Positions 43,175 through 51,466 of a stretch of DNA of 64,000 bases are shown here, one piece after another. The stretch comes from Candidatus Thorarchaeota archaeon. GTDB lineage: Archaea > Asgardarchaeota > Thorarchaeia > Thorarchaeales > Thorarchaeaceae. The stretch lies in assembly GCA_029855935.1 (NCBI GenBank), contig JAGSHN010000012.1, positions 248,001 through 312,000 on the forward strand. Direction: 5' to 3'. Under the pieces are notes generated by a model that saw only the letters and a program-made list of their open reading frames with translations, made no database searches and was not told the origin of the DNA. A program made the translations under genes and the position numbers. Each line of letters starts with the position of its first letter. Position 1 is the first letter of the stretch.

Positions 43175-44110
43175 TTGTTTCTCTTTGACAAGGAACAGGC
43201 AGTGTTTGACGTCAGAGGTGTACGCTTTGGTGGCTCGCCAGGCGAGTTTCCCACGGTTCTCGCAGGGTCGATATTCTATGATGGTGACAAGATAGTGGAG
43301 GATGCCTCCCGAGGAACGTTCGACAGGGCTGCCGCCGAACGATTGATCAGCCTCCAGGATGAGATGTCGGACACCACGGGGAATCCCTGTGTGGTGCAGA
43401 TAGTATCCTCTTCTACAGAGGCGATTGAGAGGTATATCGACTTTGTTGCCGATGTCACCGATGCCCCTATCATCATCGACTCGACCTCCCATGAGGTACG
43501 CATCCGGGGGCTTCGCCATGCTGAGGAGGTGGGCCTGTTCGATGGCGTGATCTACAACTCGCTAAATGTGTCCATCACGAGGGAGGAGATTGAGGCGCTC
43601 TCTGAGATCCCGCCCGAGGCCGCTATTGTTCTTGCCTTCAATCCTCAAGATTCCTCGATGGCCGGTCGTCGTGCTGTTCTCGAACAGGGCGTCCATCGAC
43701 TTGAGAGTGGACTGCTCCAGATGGCCGAGCAACTTGGTGTTCAGAAGCCGCTGATCGACACCGCTATCACATCAATCGGAGCAGGTGCTGGCTCCTCTGT
43801 CGCCTTCATCTTTGTCGCAAAGGCCGCCTACGGCCTGCCCACGGGCGCTGGGATCCACAACGCGCCCGCATCGTGGCCGTGGTTGATCAGCTATCGCAAG
43901 AAGGACCGCGAGGCATTCAAGACCTGTGACGTTTCCTCAAGTCTGATGGTCCAGATGATGGGTGGAGACTTTGTTCTATATGGTCCAATCAAGAACGCGC
44001 CGCGCGTCTTTCCCGTGGCCGCAATGGGTGATGTCATTGCAGCTGAGATGGCTCAAACGGAGTTGGGAATAGAGCCAGCTGAGGGTCATCCTCTGTTTCG
44101 GCTCACATAG
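43175..44110 (+). CDS. mtrH: MtrH-like methyltransferase (second copy)
   Basis: A 311-residue second MtrH homologue, clearly diverged from the first (GVRFGGSPGEFPTVLAGSIFYDGDKIVED; IYNSLNVSITREE; DTAITSIGAGAGSSVAFIFVAKAAYGLPTGAGIHNAPASW). It starts at TTG with GGAGG eight bases upstream, three bases after mtrA. Two MtrH proteins flanking one MtrA suggest two methyl donors or acceptors sharing one corrinoid protein, for example methyl-H4MPT and methyl-H4F or another methylated compound. That division of labour is inference. Confidence 0.88.
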   Translation: MFLFDKEQAVFDVRGVRFGGSPGEFPTVLAGSIFYDGDKIVEDASRGTFDRAAAERLISLQDEMSDTTGNPCVVQIVSSSTEAIERYIDFVADVTDAPIIIDSTSHEVRIRGLRHAEEVGLFDGVIYNSLNVSITREEIEALSEIPPEAAIVLAFNPQDSSMAGRRAVLEQGVHRLESGLLQMAEQLGVQKPLIDTAITSIGAGAGSSVAFIFVAKAAYGLPTGAGIHNAPASWPWLISYRKKDREAFKTCDVSSSLMVQMMGGDFVLYGPIKNAPRVFPVAAMGDVIAAEMAQTELGIEPAEGHPLFRLT

Positions 44111-44116
44111 GAGGCG

Positions 44117-45550
44117 ATGATTGGCATGCCCTTTCGTTTCATCCGGCCACGCGGTCTGAGCACCGCGTCCTTGCGAAGGGGACCCTTCTACGTTGTTGCA
44201 TCTGTGGAGCTGGGTAACACCACGACCAAGTGCATAATCGTGGCCACGGACCTCCGCAATGGCCGGATGTACGAGCTCGCCAAGGTGGTACGTCCAACGC
44301 GCGACGTCCGTCCCCCAGCACCAGACGAAGAGGTGTTCGGCCGCACAGTGGTCGGTGTTCCTCTCACGCGAGAGTCTGTCAGCGAGTTCGTCCGTGACGT
44401 ACTACTTGCAACTGTCGATCGTGCCCGACTCGACCTGTCACACGACCTACACTTTGTCGTCCGTTCAACAGGTGTGACTGCAGGATTTGCGCGTCCCGAG
44501 GAGGTCGGAGAGATGGTGAAGGCCCTTGCCGACGGGTGCCTCTCTGCTGGTATCTCACCACGCCTGATGACCGCCTCGCTGACCCCTGAGAACCTCCCTC
44601 CGGGCATCCGGGACTTCACTTGGCTCAGGAAGGTATACTTCGATGGCGCTATCGCAGGTTGTCTGCCGCCCGCTGACACGGGCGTAGTGGCCAACGAGAT
44701 GGAGGGCGAGCTCGTCACTGCCGGAATCAAGGGCGCCGCTCGGTCTGCTGGGGTGGACTTCCGCAGCCCAGTGATCACATTGGACTTCGGAACGACTCTT
44801 GCAGGGCGGGTCACAGATGCCTCCCTTCCTTATGCAAAGACCGTGGGTTCTTTTGCGGGTCTTGCTGGCGCGATTCCCGATGCTCTGGCACGAGGATCCG
44901 ACCTGGTCGACCCCGAGACTGGTACGGCGCTCGAGCTACCAAGGCCCTCCGGGACCCTAGACGATGGTACCAGTGGTATCGAGGAGGATGTGGAACGGGT
45001 GCACGGGTTGATCCGCGTGCAGCGGGTGGCCAAAGGCAGAACTCGATTCGGTACGGTCCCTGTTGATCCCCGTGCTGCAGAGGAGGCTGGACTCGTTCTC
45101 GTGGGTGTCGATGTGGGTGACAACGGTTCTGGCCTCGCTGTCCTCACAGAGATTGGTCGCGAGGTCTATGACCGTGGCGGTGTCCGCCTCCTGACCCTTC
45201 TTATTGACCTCGTACAGGTAGGACTTGTCGAGCGCATCATGAAAGTGGTGGATGCAAGTGGCCTTCTCCTGAGAGGGACATCACTTGGCCTGACAGGACG
45301 TGCCATCCTCACGGGACAGAAGCCACGCCTCTTGGCGCAACGACTGAGGGCACCTGACGGGTCTCTGTGGGCTGACACCCGTCTCCTTGTTCTTGTCGAG
45401 GACGGTCTTGCTATGGGTGCTGGCGTCGCCGCGAGATGTATGAACTCACTCGGGACGCCTAGGAATCCGATTGGTGGCCGCAGAGGTGACGGCTGCATCA
45501 TGGCCCAGCGTATGAGGCTACAGGGCGAGAGGCGTGGGAACGGCGGCTGA
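44117..45550 (+). CDS. Methanogenesis marker protein 14-like
   Basis: A 477-residue protein matching methanogenesis marker 14: PFYVVASVELGNTTTKCIIVATDL, VRPPAPDEEVFGRTVVGVPLTRESVSEFVRD, HFVVRSTGVTAGFARPEEVGEMVKALADGCL, and NEMEGELVTAGIKGAARSAGVDFRSPVITLDFGTTLAGR. The VASVELGNTTTK and ITLDFGTTLAG stretches look like the two phosphate loops of an ASKHA (actin/hexokinase-like) ATPase, so a corrinoid-reactivating role like RamA/ASKHA activases is a reasonable hypothesis next to MtrA. It is otherwise described from methanogens, with no proven function. It follows the second mtrH by six bases. Confidence 0.82.
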   Translation: MIGMPFRFIRPRGLSTASLRRGPFYVVASVELGNTTTKCIIVATDLRNGRMYELAKVVRPTRDVRPPAPDEEVFGRTVVGVPLTRESVSEFVRDVLLATVDRARLDLSHDLHFVVRSTGVTAGFARPEEVGEMVKALADGCLSAGISPRLMTASLTPENLPPGIRDFTWLRKVYFDGAIAGCLPPADTGVVANEMEGELVTAGIKGAARSAGVDFRSPVITLDFGTTLAGRVTDASLPYAKTVGSFAGLAGAIPDALARGSDLVDPETGTALELPRPSGTLDDGTSGIEEDVERVHGLIRVQRVAKGRTRFGTVPVDPRAAEEAGLVLVGVDVGDNGSGLAVLTEIGREVYDRGGVRLLTLLIDLVQVGLVERIMKVVDASGLLLRGTSLGLTGRAILTGQKPRLLAQRLRAPDGSLWADTRLLVLVEDGLAMGAGVAARCMNSLGTPRNPIGGRRGDGCIMAQRMRLQGERRGNGG

Positions 45551-46403
45551 TGGTCGTCCCCAGGCTGCGGCGTTCGCAGGCCTTATGAGAATGGTCGTGG
45601 CCCTCTCACGCGAGGTATGTGTTCCCTTGCTTGTCATCCCGATAAAGACCCGTATGATCACTCCCGAGGACGACCTCCTGACGGTGATTGCCGAGGGGAT
45701 GGAGCATGCTGGCCAAGTCTTTGAGGACCGCGACATCTTGGGGGTGGCCGAGACGCCCCTGGGAACCACCGAGGGAAGAGTCGTCAGGCTTGCGGATGTC
45801 GAGGTGTCCCCGGAGGCCAAGCGTCTCGCTGATGAGTACGACCTGCTCCCAGAGGTGGCACAGCTCGTTATGGATGAGGCAGACGAGATCCTTGGTGGTA
45901 TTCCTCACGTCCTCCTGACGATAAAGAACAACACGCTGATGGCCAATGCGGGTGTCGACAAGTCGAATGTGCCACCAGGGTATGCCTCGCTCCTGCCTAA
46001 GGACCCACGGGCGAGCGCAGAGCGCATCCGTCGCGAGGTGAGAAGGCGATTCGGGAAAGACGTAGGGGTCGTAGTCATTGACAGTCGCACTCAACCTCTG
46101 CGACTGGGAAACATCGGGATGGCGTTGGGAGTCGCTGGCTTCAGACCCGTCGTTGATGAGAGGGGAAAGAAGGATCTCTTCGGCAATGTGTTGAGGGTGA
46201 CGCGGAGGGCTGTGGCAGATAACCTTGCCTCAGCGTGCACACTCGTGATGGGAGAGTCAAGCGAGTCCGTGCCCGCTGCTCTGGTCAGAGGAGCGCCAGT
46301 GGAGTTCGTCGATTCCTCCTTTGACTCTGCCGAGATGTGGATTCCCCCGGACGAGTGCATGTATATGGCCATCTTCAACAGGTGGAGAAACGCCGAGAGC
46401 TAG
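45534..46403 (+). CDS. CofE-like F420-0:gamma-glutamyl ligase
   Basis: A 289-residue ligase of the CofE family, which adds glutamate to coenzyme F420 using GTP. It shows VIPIKTRMITPEDDLLTVIAEGM, DILGVAETPLGTTEGRVV, NNTLMANAGVDKSNVPPGY, VVVIDSRTQPLRLGNIGMALGVAGF and RAVADNLASACTLVMGES. The GTG at 45534 has GAGAGG before it and overlaps the previous gene by 17 bases; an ATG at 45585 also fits the family N-terminus, so the first 17 residues are doubtful. Its place in a corrinoid/pterin operon could mean a paralogue that glutamylates another cofactor. Confidence 0.85.
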   Translation: MGTAADGRPQAAAFAGLMRMVVALSREVCVPLLVIPIKTRMITPEDDLLTVIAEGMEHAGQVFEDRDILGVAETPLGTTEGRVVRLADVEVSPEAKRLADEYDLLPEVAQLVMDEADEILGGIPHVLLTIKNNTLMANAGVDKSNVPPGYASLLPKDPRASAERIRREVRRRFGKDVGVVVIDSRTQPLRLGNIGMALGVAGFRPVVDERGKKDLFGNVLRVTRRAVADNLASACTLVMGESSESVPAALVRGAPVEFVDSSFDSAEMWIPPDECMYMAIFNRWRNAES

Positions 46404-46412
46404 CTATTTAAG
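46404..46412 (+). promoter_or_regulatory. TATA box of larC
   Basis: CTATTTAAG begins at the stop codon of the CofE-like gene and would start a transcript near 46434, giving larC a leader of about 75 bases. Confidence 0.55.
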
Positions 46413-46444
46413 ATAGGTCATATGCCTGATTCCGCGTAGCGAGA

Positions 46445-46497
46445 GTGGGCCGCGGTCGGGTGTGACCACCGGCCGGGGCACAGCCTCGAGTTGTGAG
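46445..46497 (+). promoter_or_regulatory. Structured 5' leader of larC
   Basis: GGCCG-C-GGTC pairs with GACC-AC-CGGCC (46448-46474) around a GGGTGT loop: nine pairs, mostly G-C, with a small internal loop. A weaker second hairpin, CCTC-GAGTTGT-GAGG, lies at about 46484-46498, just before the ATG at 46509. A nickel, corrinoid or SAM-responsive element would suit the neighbours, but no known riboswitch core is recognised. Confidence 0.35.
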
Positions 46498-46508
46498 GAC
46501 CGAACGAT

Positions 46509-47858
46509 ATGAGTGAGAGAGTAGTGCTACTGGATGTCAGATCAGCAGGTGCCTCAGGGGACATGTTCCTCTCCGCGCTCCTTGACCTTCTTGGTGATCA
46601 AGAGGCCCTTATGAGAGTGGCTGCCAGTCTGTTGATCTACGACCCCTCCATAAGGGTAAAGGTCGAAGAGGTTTCGGCAGACGGTCTGAGGGGTCTGCGC
46701 GTGGATATTCATACCGACAAAGGAATACGCCTGTCCCCAGAGTCGCTGCGAGAGGTGATAAAGGGAGTTGCCGACGAGATTCAGCTCTCGGACATTGCCA
46801 CCAAGTTCTCATATCGTGTTCTTGACAGGCTGCTTGAGGCGGAGTCCAAGGCCCATGGCACGCCAATTGACCAGCTCCATCTCCATGAAACAGGCTCTGT
46901 GGATACTGTCCTTGATATCGTAGGAACCGCCTATCTGCTAGAGCGTTTCGGTCTCCTGGGAAAGGTGCGCTTCCTCTCCACTCCGGTCGCTGTCGGAGAC
47001 GGGACAATTGAGACAGAGCACGGCGAGATGGAGGTCCCCGTCCCAGCTGTCGCAGAAATACTGGTCAGTCACGACGTACCCTACGTCACGGGAGAGGCCA
47101 CCACCGAGGCCTTGACTCCGACTGGCGCTGCGATTCTCGTCACGCTTGTCGACGAGTTCGTGGAGTCGACAGTAGACATCGAGATAGTGAAGGAGGGTGT
47201 GGGATTTGGCTCACGTGACCTGGGGAGGGTGCCGAATGTGATGAAGATTGGGATTGGCAATCGTCCCGAGGCTGCCGAGGCTGCTCCTGTTGCCGACCGC
47301 GTAACCACCACGACCCGCGCGAGAGCTCCCACGGCCAAGCCAGTCACAACAACGGGCAAGAAATCCTCGGCGCCCACGGGGGTGGGCGTCTGGGAGACCG
47401 ACCAGGTCCTTGTCATAGAGACCACGGTCGACGACGTAGATGGTGAGGCTATCGGGTCAATCTTCGACACGCTGCTCTCCAGTGGTGACGCCTATGACGT
47501 CATAATGATACCTGCCTTTGGTAAGAAGAACCGTCCGTGTTATGTCATCAAGGTGTTGGCTCCCGAGTCCAGCCTTATGACCGTGGCTGAGACCCTTGTC
47601 CGGCATCTCGGCTCTCTTGGTGTGCGGTATACTACGTGGGATCGGCTCAAGGCTGTCCGTGAGATAATCGTGTGCCGCTTGGAGATAGATGGCAAGGAAT
47701 ACATGGTCCGGGTGAAGGTCTCGCGTTCACCGGATGGCAGCATCATCAATATCAAGCCCGAGGCTGATGACCTGATGAAGGTGTCTGCTGAGACTGGTAT
47801 GCCTGTGCGCGAGCTCAAGCCGCGTGTGGCGCTCCAAGCCTATGCAGTCACCGACTGA
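46509..47858 (+). CDS. larC: LarC-like nickel-insertion protein (nickel-pincer cofactor synthesis)
   Basis: A 449-residue LarC/DUF111 family protein. LarC is the CTP-dependent cyclometallase that inserts nickel into the pyridinium dithiocarboxylate pincer cofactor. Evidence: RSAGASGDMFLSALLDLLG at the N-terminus, LHLHETGSVDTVLDIVGTAYLLE, TPVAVGDGTIETEHGEMEVPVPAV, TPTGAAILVTLV, KEGVGFGSRDLGRVPN, then a low-complexity Thr/Ala/Lys linker (about 260-295) and the C-terminal domain ETTVDDVDGEAIG. LarB, LarE and a LarA racemase are not in the window. The gene has its own TATA box and structured leader. It overlaps polB tail-to-tail by 11 bases. Confidence 0.88.
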   Translation: MSERVVLLDVRSAGASGDMFLSALLDLLGDQEALMRVAASLLIYDPSIRVKVEEVSADGLRGLRVDIHTDKGIRLSPESLREVIKGVADEIQLSDIATKFSYRVLDRLLEAESKAHGTPIDQLHLHETGSVDTVLDIVGTAYLLERFGLLGKVRFLSTPVAVGDGTIETEHGEMEVPVPAVAEILVSHDVPYVTGEATTEALTPTGAAILVTLVDEFVESTVDIEIVKEGVGFGSRDLGRVPNVMKIGIGNRPEAAEAAPVADRVTTTTRARAPTAKPVTTTGKKSSAPTGVGVWETDQVLVIETTVDDVDGEAIGSIFDTLLSSGDAYDVIMIPAFGKKNRPCYVIKVLAPESSLMTVAETLVRHLGSLGVRYTTWDRLKAVREIIVCRLEIDGKEYMVRVKVSRSPDGSIINIKPEADDLMKVSAETGMPVRELKPRVALQAYAVTD

Positions 47859-50124
47859 CGTCTGCAAGTTGTGGTTGCATCGGCTCTAGATACTGTGCAG
47901 GAATCAGCTCCTCGAAGGCCCGAATGCACAGCTGAGCGTACGCCTCTGCGTCATAGCCTGTATCACGGTCCATCAGCTCTACCGCACGTACTCTCTGCTC
48001 AGGGATACGGGCGTCCGCATCGACTATCACATATCCCACACGCTGTCCAGCGTGAATACTTCTCCCAGCGCTCTTCAACTGATGGGCAACTATTGAGGTT
48101 CGTGTGGGAGCGCGATACTCGTCGGGGCTCCGGCTCAGACGTGAGTGTATGACGAGATCCCGCGCATCGACGTTCCCGACGAAGAGTTTCCTGACAAAGC
48201 GTCTGCACACGGCATGGGCCTCTGGAATGAATCTGACAAACTCCTCGCGATTCCTCGCACGCGCGAGAGTTCTCATCATCTCCATCTGACAGTCGCGTAC
48301 ATAGAGGCATGAGTCCCTCCTGCGTGTGGCGAGTCCCCGAACCTTTATCGCACCGTTTCGATACACCCCGTAGTAGCGGTTCAGAGGGGCTATTCTACGA
48401 TGCATTCTCGATGATGGTATCGTGAGCCAGCGATAGACCCCCTTCAGTGACATCTCTATACCTGTTTCCTCAGTCACCCGTCTGCAGAACTCCTGTATTG
48501 TCTCATAGTCCACGGGCCCTCTCATCCTGAGCCAGACGGAGTCGACAATCCCGTGGATGAGATCCAGTCCCATCCGTTCACCAATCTCTCTCGTCCGGAG
48601 CAGCGTCTTTCGGGCAAAGGCGGTCACTGCGGTATGGGCCTCCACCCTACCAAATCTCGCATTCTTAAAGCCAAGGTATCCGAAACAGGAGACCAGCACA
48701 CCCTTGAGCGTGTTCTGCATCAGCTGATATCTGGTTGTGTCCCGCCCCTGCTTGATGAGGCGCTTGAACTCTCTTCTCCTCCTTATGACGAGCTCGAGCG
48801 CCTCAGCCACAATCCCCTTTCTCCGTTGACAGACGCGGTATGGCAGCTCTGGTACATCACGACAGTATCGGCCTCCATACCTACACTGTTCGGGTTTCTG
48901 TGTACAGATTGTCTCAGGACTGATATTGTTCCTCACCATCAGTGTCGGATACATTGACGAGAAGTCGCATTCGACCACATCCTCATAGACATCGGGTGTG
49001 GGCTGAAAGATCAGTCCTCCACGGTCGATGAGTGCGAGGACGTTTAGTGACTTCAGAAACTCGGGGTTCCTCTTCACTGGTGGAATGAGTAGCCCCCTCT
49101 TGAGGGCGTGATAGTACTGTATTGCTGCATTGACGCTTCCTATGGACATCCGTGCCACTCGTTGAGGTGGCGTCATCGCGATCCTGCATCCCTCAACTAT
49201 CCCATCTAGCCCACGTGGCGAGTAGTAGAGACTTCGACTGGTATCGATATGTATTCGCCCATTGAACATCACCTGATTGCCGGGCCGGAAAACGACATGA
49301 TTGTATTGCCAGAACGATGATGGTTGTCGTTCTCTGACGTTGAGAGGCGTCCCGTCCCGCGAGAGAGTCAGGATGATGTTGTTGGCTCGCGCCCTGATGG
49401 TGAGATAGTGAAAGAGATACTCGTCTCCGCCATTGGTCACTATGATATCGGGGTCTATCTCGTCAATGGCATGCTGAAGGCATCTGAGGGTCTCCCGCTC
49501 GGTCTGTTCTCCGATGACGAGGACTCGCCCATTATCATGCTCTATTGTCACATGATGTAGAGGATCGCTGAGATGCGGGAAGAGTCTCTGAGAGTCAGCA
49601 AAGACCTCCAGTCGTATGATATTCAGTGGTGGAATCTCGTACTCTACATCGTCACGGTCGTCAATGGAGCGTACTCTTGAGATGGTCATCTCATCTCCCG
49701 ACCTGTCGAACTCCACCCGCCCGAAGGGGAAGACATCCTCCTCGATGAAGAACTGCTGTACGGGATCGAGGTCCGCGTGGTATACGACTGCGTCAGGGAT
49801 CTGATGAAGGTCACGTGCCACCACATACAGTGCAGCCGGTCCTGTCCTGACCCGGATGACTGGTGACCTGTCCTCATCGTAGACGCTGAGGAATCTATGT
49901 ATGATCTCGGTCTGGTCAACAAGTGGATGTTCCTCAATGGCTCTGCTGACCTGCTCCAGTGTCCGCTCGCTATCTCCCTCGATGTGGACGAAGAGTGACG
50001 GTCTGAACCCACGATAGATGTATCCGCTTGTGGTCGTGCCCTGTTTTATCCACAGGCGGAGCGCGTTATGCGCGTGGTCCACGGTGGCGTCAAGTATCCA
50101 CCCCCGTTCAGTCGTCCCCGTCAT
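47848..50124 (-). CDS. Family B DNA polymerase with degenerate exonuclease motifs (PolB2-like)
   Basis: A 758-residue family B polymerase. Motif A is DFSSMYPT (about residues 387-394), motif B QNTLKGVLVSCFGYLGF (about 470-486). Motif C reads HGIVDSVW (about 524-531) instead of YGDTDS, keeping only the second Asp. The exonuclease motifs are degenerate: RLEVFAD where DIE is expected, NGGDEYLFHYL for Exo II, YYSPRG for the YxxxD of Exo III. Four Cys (about 407, 414, 421, 432) follow motif A and may bind zinc. Such features match archaeal PolB2. The ATG at 50124 has GGAAGG upstream and overlaps the preceding gene by 17 bases. Confidence 0.85.
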   Translation of the reverse strand: MTGTTERGWILDATVDHAHNALRLWIKQGTTTSGYIYRGFRPSLFVHIEGDSERTLEQVSRAIEEHPLVDQTEIIHRFLSVYDEDRSPVIRVRTGPAALYVVARDLHQIPDAVVYHADLDPVQQFFIEEDVFPFGRVEFDRSGDEMTISRVRSIDDRDDVEYEIPPLNIIRLEVFADSQRLFPHLSDPLHHVTIEHDNGRVLVIGEQTERETLRCLQHAIDEIDPDIIVTNGGDEYLFHYLTIRARANNIILTLSRDGTPLNVRERQPSSFWQYNHVVFRPGNQVMFNGRIHIDTSRSLYYSPRGLDGIVEGCRIAMTPPQRVARMSIGSVNAAIQYYHALKRGLLIPPVKRNPEFLKSLNVLALIDRGGLIFQPTPDVYEDVVECDFSSMYPTLMVRNNISPETICTQKPEQCRYGGRYCRDVPELPYRVCQRRKGIVAEALELVIRRRREFKRLIKQGRDTTRYQLMQNTLKGVLVSCFGYLGFKNARFGRVEAHTAVTAFARKTLLRTREIGERMGLDLIHGIVDSVWLRMRGPVDYETIQEFCRRVTEETGIEMSLKGVYRWLTIPSSRMHRRIAPLNRYYGVYRNGAIKVRGLATRRRDSCLYVRDCQMEMMRTLARARNREEFVRFIPEAHAVCRRFVRKLFVGNVDARDLVIHSRLSRSPDEYRAPTRTSIVAHQLKSAGRSIHAGQRVGYVIVDADARIPEQRVRAVELMDRDTGYDAEAYAQLCIRAFEELIPAQYLEPMQPQLADVSR

Positions 50125-50401
50125 TTTCCTTCCCACAACGCTCTGTTCTCTTCTCAAGCTCCGTCAGTCGCTCTTCCAGATGTCTGACGGTACCGAGGAG
50201 GTCAATCAGCGCACTGATGAGAACCACCTCGATGGGCCGGGGGGTGACAATCATTGTCCCGGCATCCGCGTGGGCGCGAGCGCTGTCGAATATGGCATCA
50301 AGCATCGACCTGTCAAGAGGTCGCAGAGTGCGTCGGAAATTATGCCATCGCTCCTCCTCTCTCTCCACCATGTCGCGGAAGGTCTGTACAGTTCGGCCCA
50401 T
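50108..50401 (-). CDS. Small conserved protein resembling haloarchaeal MGRT-starting proteins (DUF8156-like), upstream of polB
   Basis: A 97-residue protein beginning MGRTVQTFRDMVEREEERWHNFRRTLR, then DAIFDSARAHADAGTM, a short linker and a C-terminal coiled-coil-like helix (LIDLLGTVRHLEERLTELEKRTE). The opening MGRT-x-T-(F/Y)RD and the ARAHADA block resemble small uncharacterised haloarchaeal proteins. The ATG at 50401 has GGTGATT five bases upstream. Its stop lies 17 bases inside the polymerase gene, so the two should be translated together, suggesting a polymerase accessory protein. Function is unknown. Confidence 0.68.
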   Translation of the reverse strand: MGRTVQTFRDMVEREEERWHNFRRTLRPLDRSMLDAIFDSARAHADAGTMIVTPRPIEVVLISALIDLLGTVRHLEERLTELEKRTERCGKENDGDD

Positions 50402-50799
50402 CTCAATCACCGAGCCTGCCCGCTGTCTGCTCGTTCGCGTCCAGTCTGTGAACGGCCGTCGGCATCCTCTACCATCGTGTCAGACGGTATCTGTCTTATT
50501 GCCACTGGGTGTCTATTCGATATGACATTGTCCTCCTAGACTGATGGCCGAAAGTAAGCAGGCGTGGTTCGCCTAGTCCCTCTGGGTATACAGGCTGGCG
50601 ACAGACCCCCAGTACTCAACGGTCCTCGGCCCAGCAAGAATCGGTCTTCTGATGCATCTGGCCTCAAAAGTGTGGCCCACCAGAGTGCCATACCGCAGGA
50701 CAAGTTTCTTATTACCCATTCGCACAACACCACAGGACTAGAACGGATGACTGGTAAGCAGTTCTTCCCGTGCTCACAAATCCGTCTGGTGGTCACGCA
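50402..50799. other. Divergent intergenic region between the polB operon and a GTPase gene
   Basis: It contains a plus-strand TATA-like TTCTTATTACC at about 50707-50717, suitable for the GTPase, and a possible minus-strand TATA (GCAATAAGAC) near 50495-50505. A short AGGCG-TGGTT-CGCCT hairpin lies near 50559-50573. No credible gene was found. Confidence 0.4.
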
Positions 50800-51366
50800 A
50801 TGGTTACGGCACTATTCAAGGTCGTTCTGATGGGCGATGGCTCAGTCGGCAAGACAAGTCTTCGCAGGGCCTACATGGGCGAGGGATTCCGTGCCTCCTA
50901 TATGATCACAATCGGGGCAGACTTTGCTGTCAAGAAGATGGTGCTCGAGGGCGGTCACGAGGTCAGCATTCAGATCTGGGACCTCGCCGGTCAGGAACAC
51001 TTCAAGAACGTCCGTTCTACCTTCTACAAGGGCGCCCAGGGGGCCCTTGCTGTCTATTCAACTGTCGAGCGCTCCTCATTTGAGAACTTGCCCAACTGGA
51101 TTCAGGAGTGCTGGCATAATGCCGGAAAGAAGATTCCCATTGTTGTCATCGGCAACAAGATTGACCTGAGACAACAGTTCGAGGGCAATCCTGCCATGCG
51201 GCACAACATCGTGACCACGGAGGAGGGTCGAAGGCTCGCAGAGGAGCTGGCCAAACAGGGAGTCCATACGTCATTTCTGGAGACATCGGCCAAGACTGGC
51301 GAGAACGTCGAGGCAGCATTCCTTGAGCTTGCAATAAAGATTCTTGAGGCTGGTGGGTTGGGATAG
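50800..51366 (+). CDS. Rab/Ras-like small GTPase
   Basis: A 188-residue eukaryote-like small GTPase. P-loop GDGSVGKTS (about residues 12-20), switch I TIGADFAVKK with the conserved Thr, G3 WDLAGQE, G4 NKID, G5 ETSAKTGENV. The layout is Rab-like (YMITIGADF, WDLAGQEHFKNVRSTFYKGAQGALAVYS). No C-terminal prenylation Cys is present, as in other archaeal members, so membrane attachment would need another mechanism. GGTGGT precedes the ATG by six bases. It lies 100 bases upstream of the WD40 gene on the same strand; a WD40 effector or scaffold is a natural partner. Confidence 0.93.
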   Translation: MVTALFKVVLMGDGSVGKTSLRRAYMGEGFRASYMITIGADFAVKKMVLEGGHEVSIQIWDLAGQEHFKNVRSTFYKGAQGALAVYSTVERSSFENLPNWIQECWHNAGKKIPIVVIGNKIDLRQQFEGNPAMRHNIVTTEEGRRLAEELAKQGVHTSFLETSAKTGENVEAAFLELAIKILEAGGLG

Positions 51367-51466
51367 AGGTCTGTCGCCAACAGATTTGCTTGTTCATCTT
51401 GCGCCTCTTTTTTCACAACACTTTTAGCGGTCCCGCCGCGCTTGACAGCCATCATAGAGTGACCGG

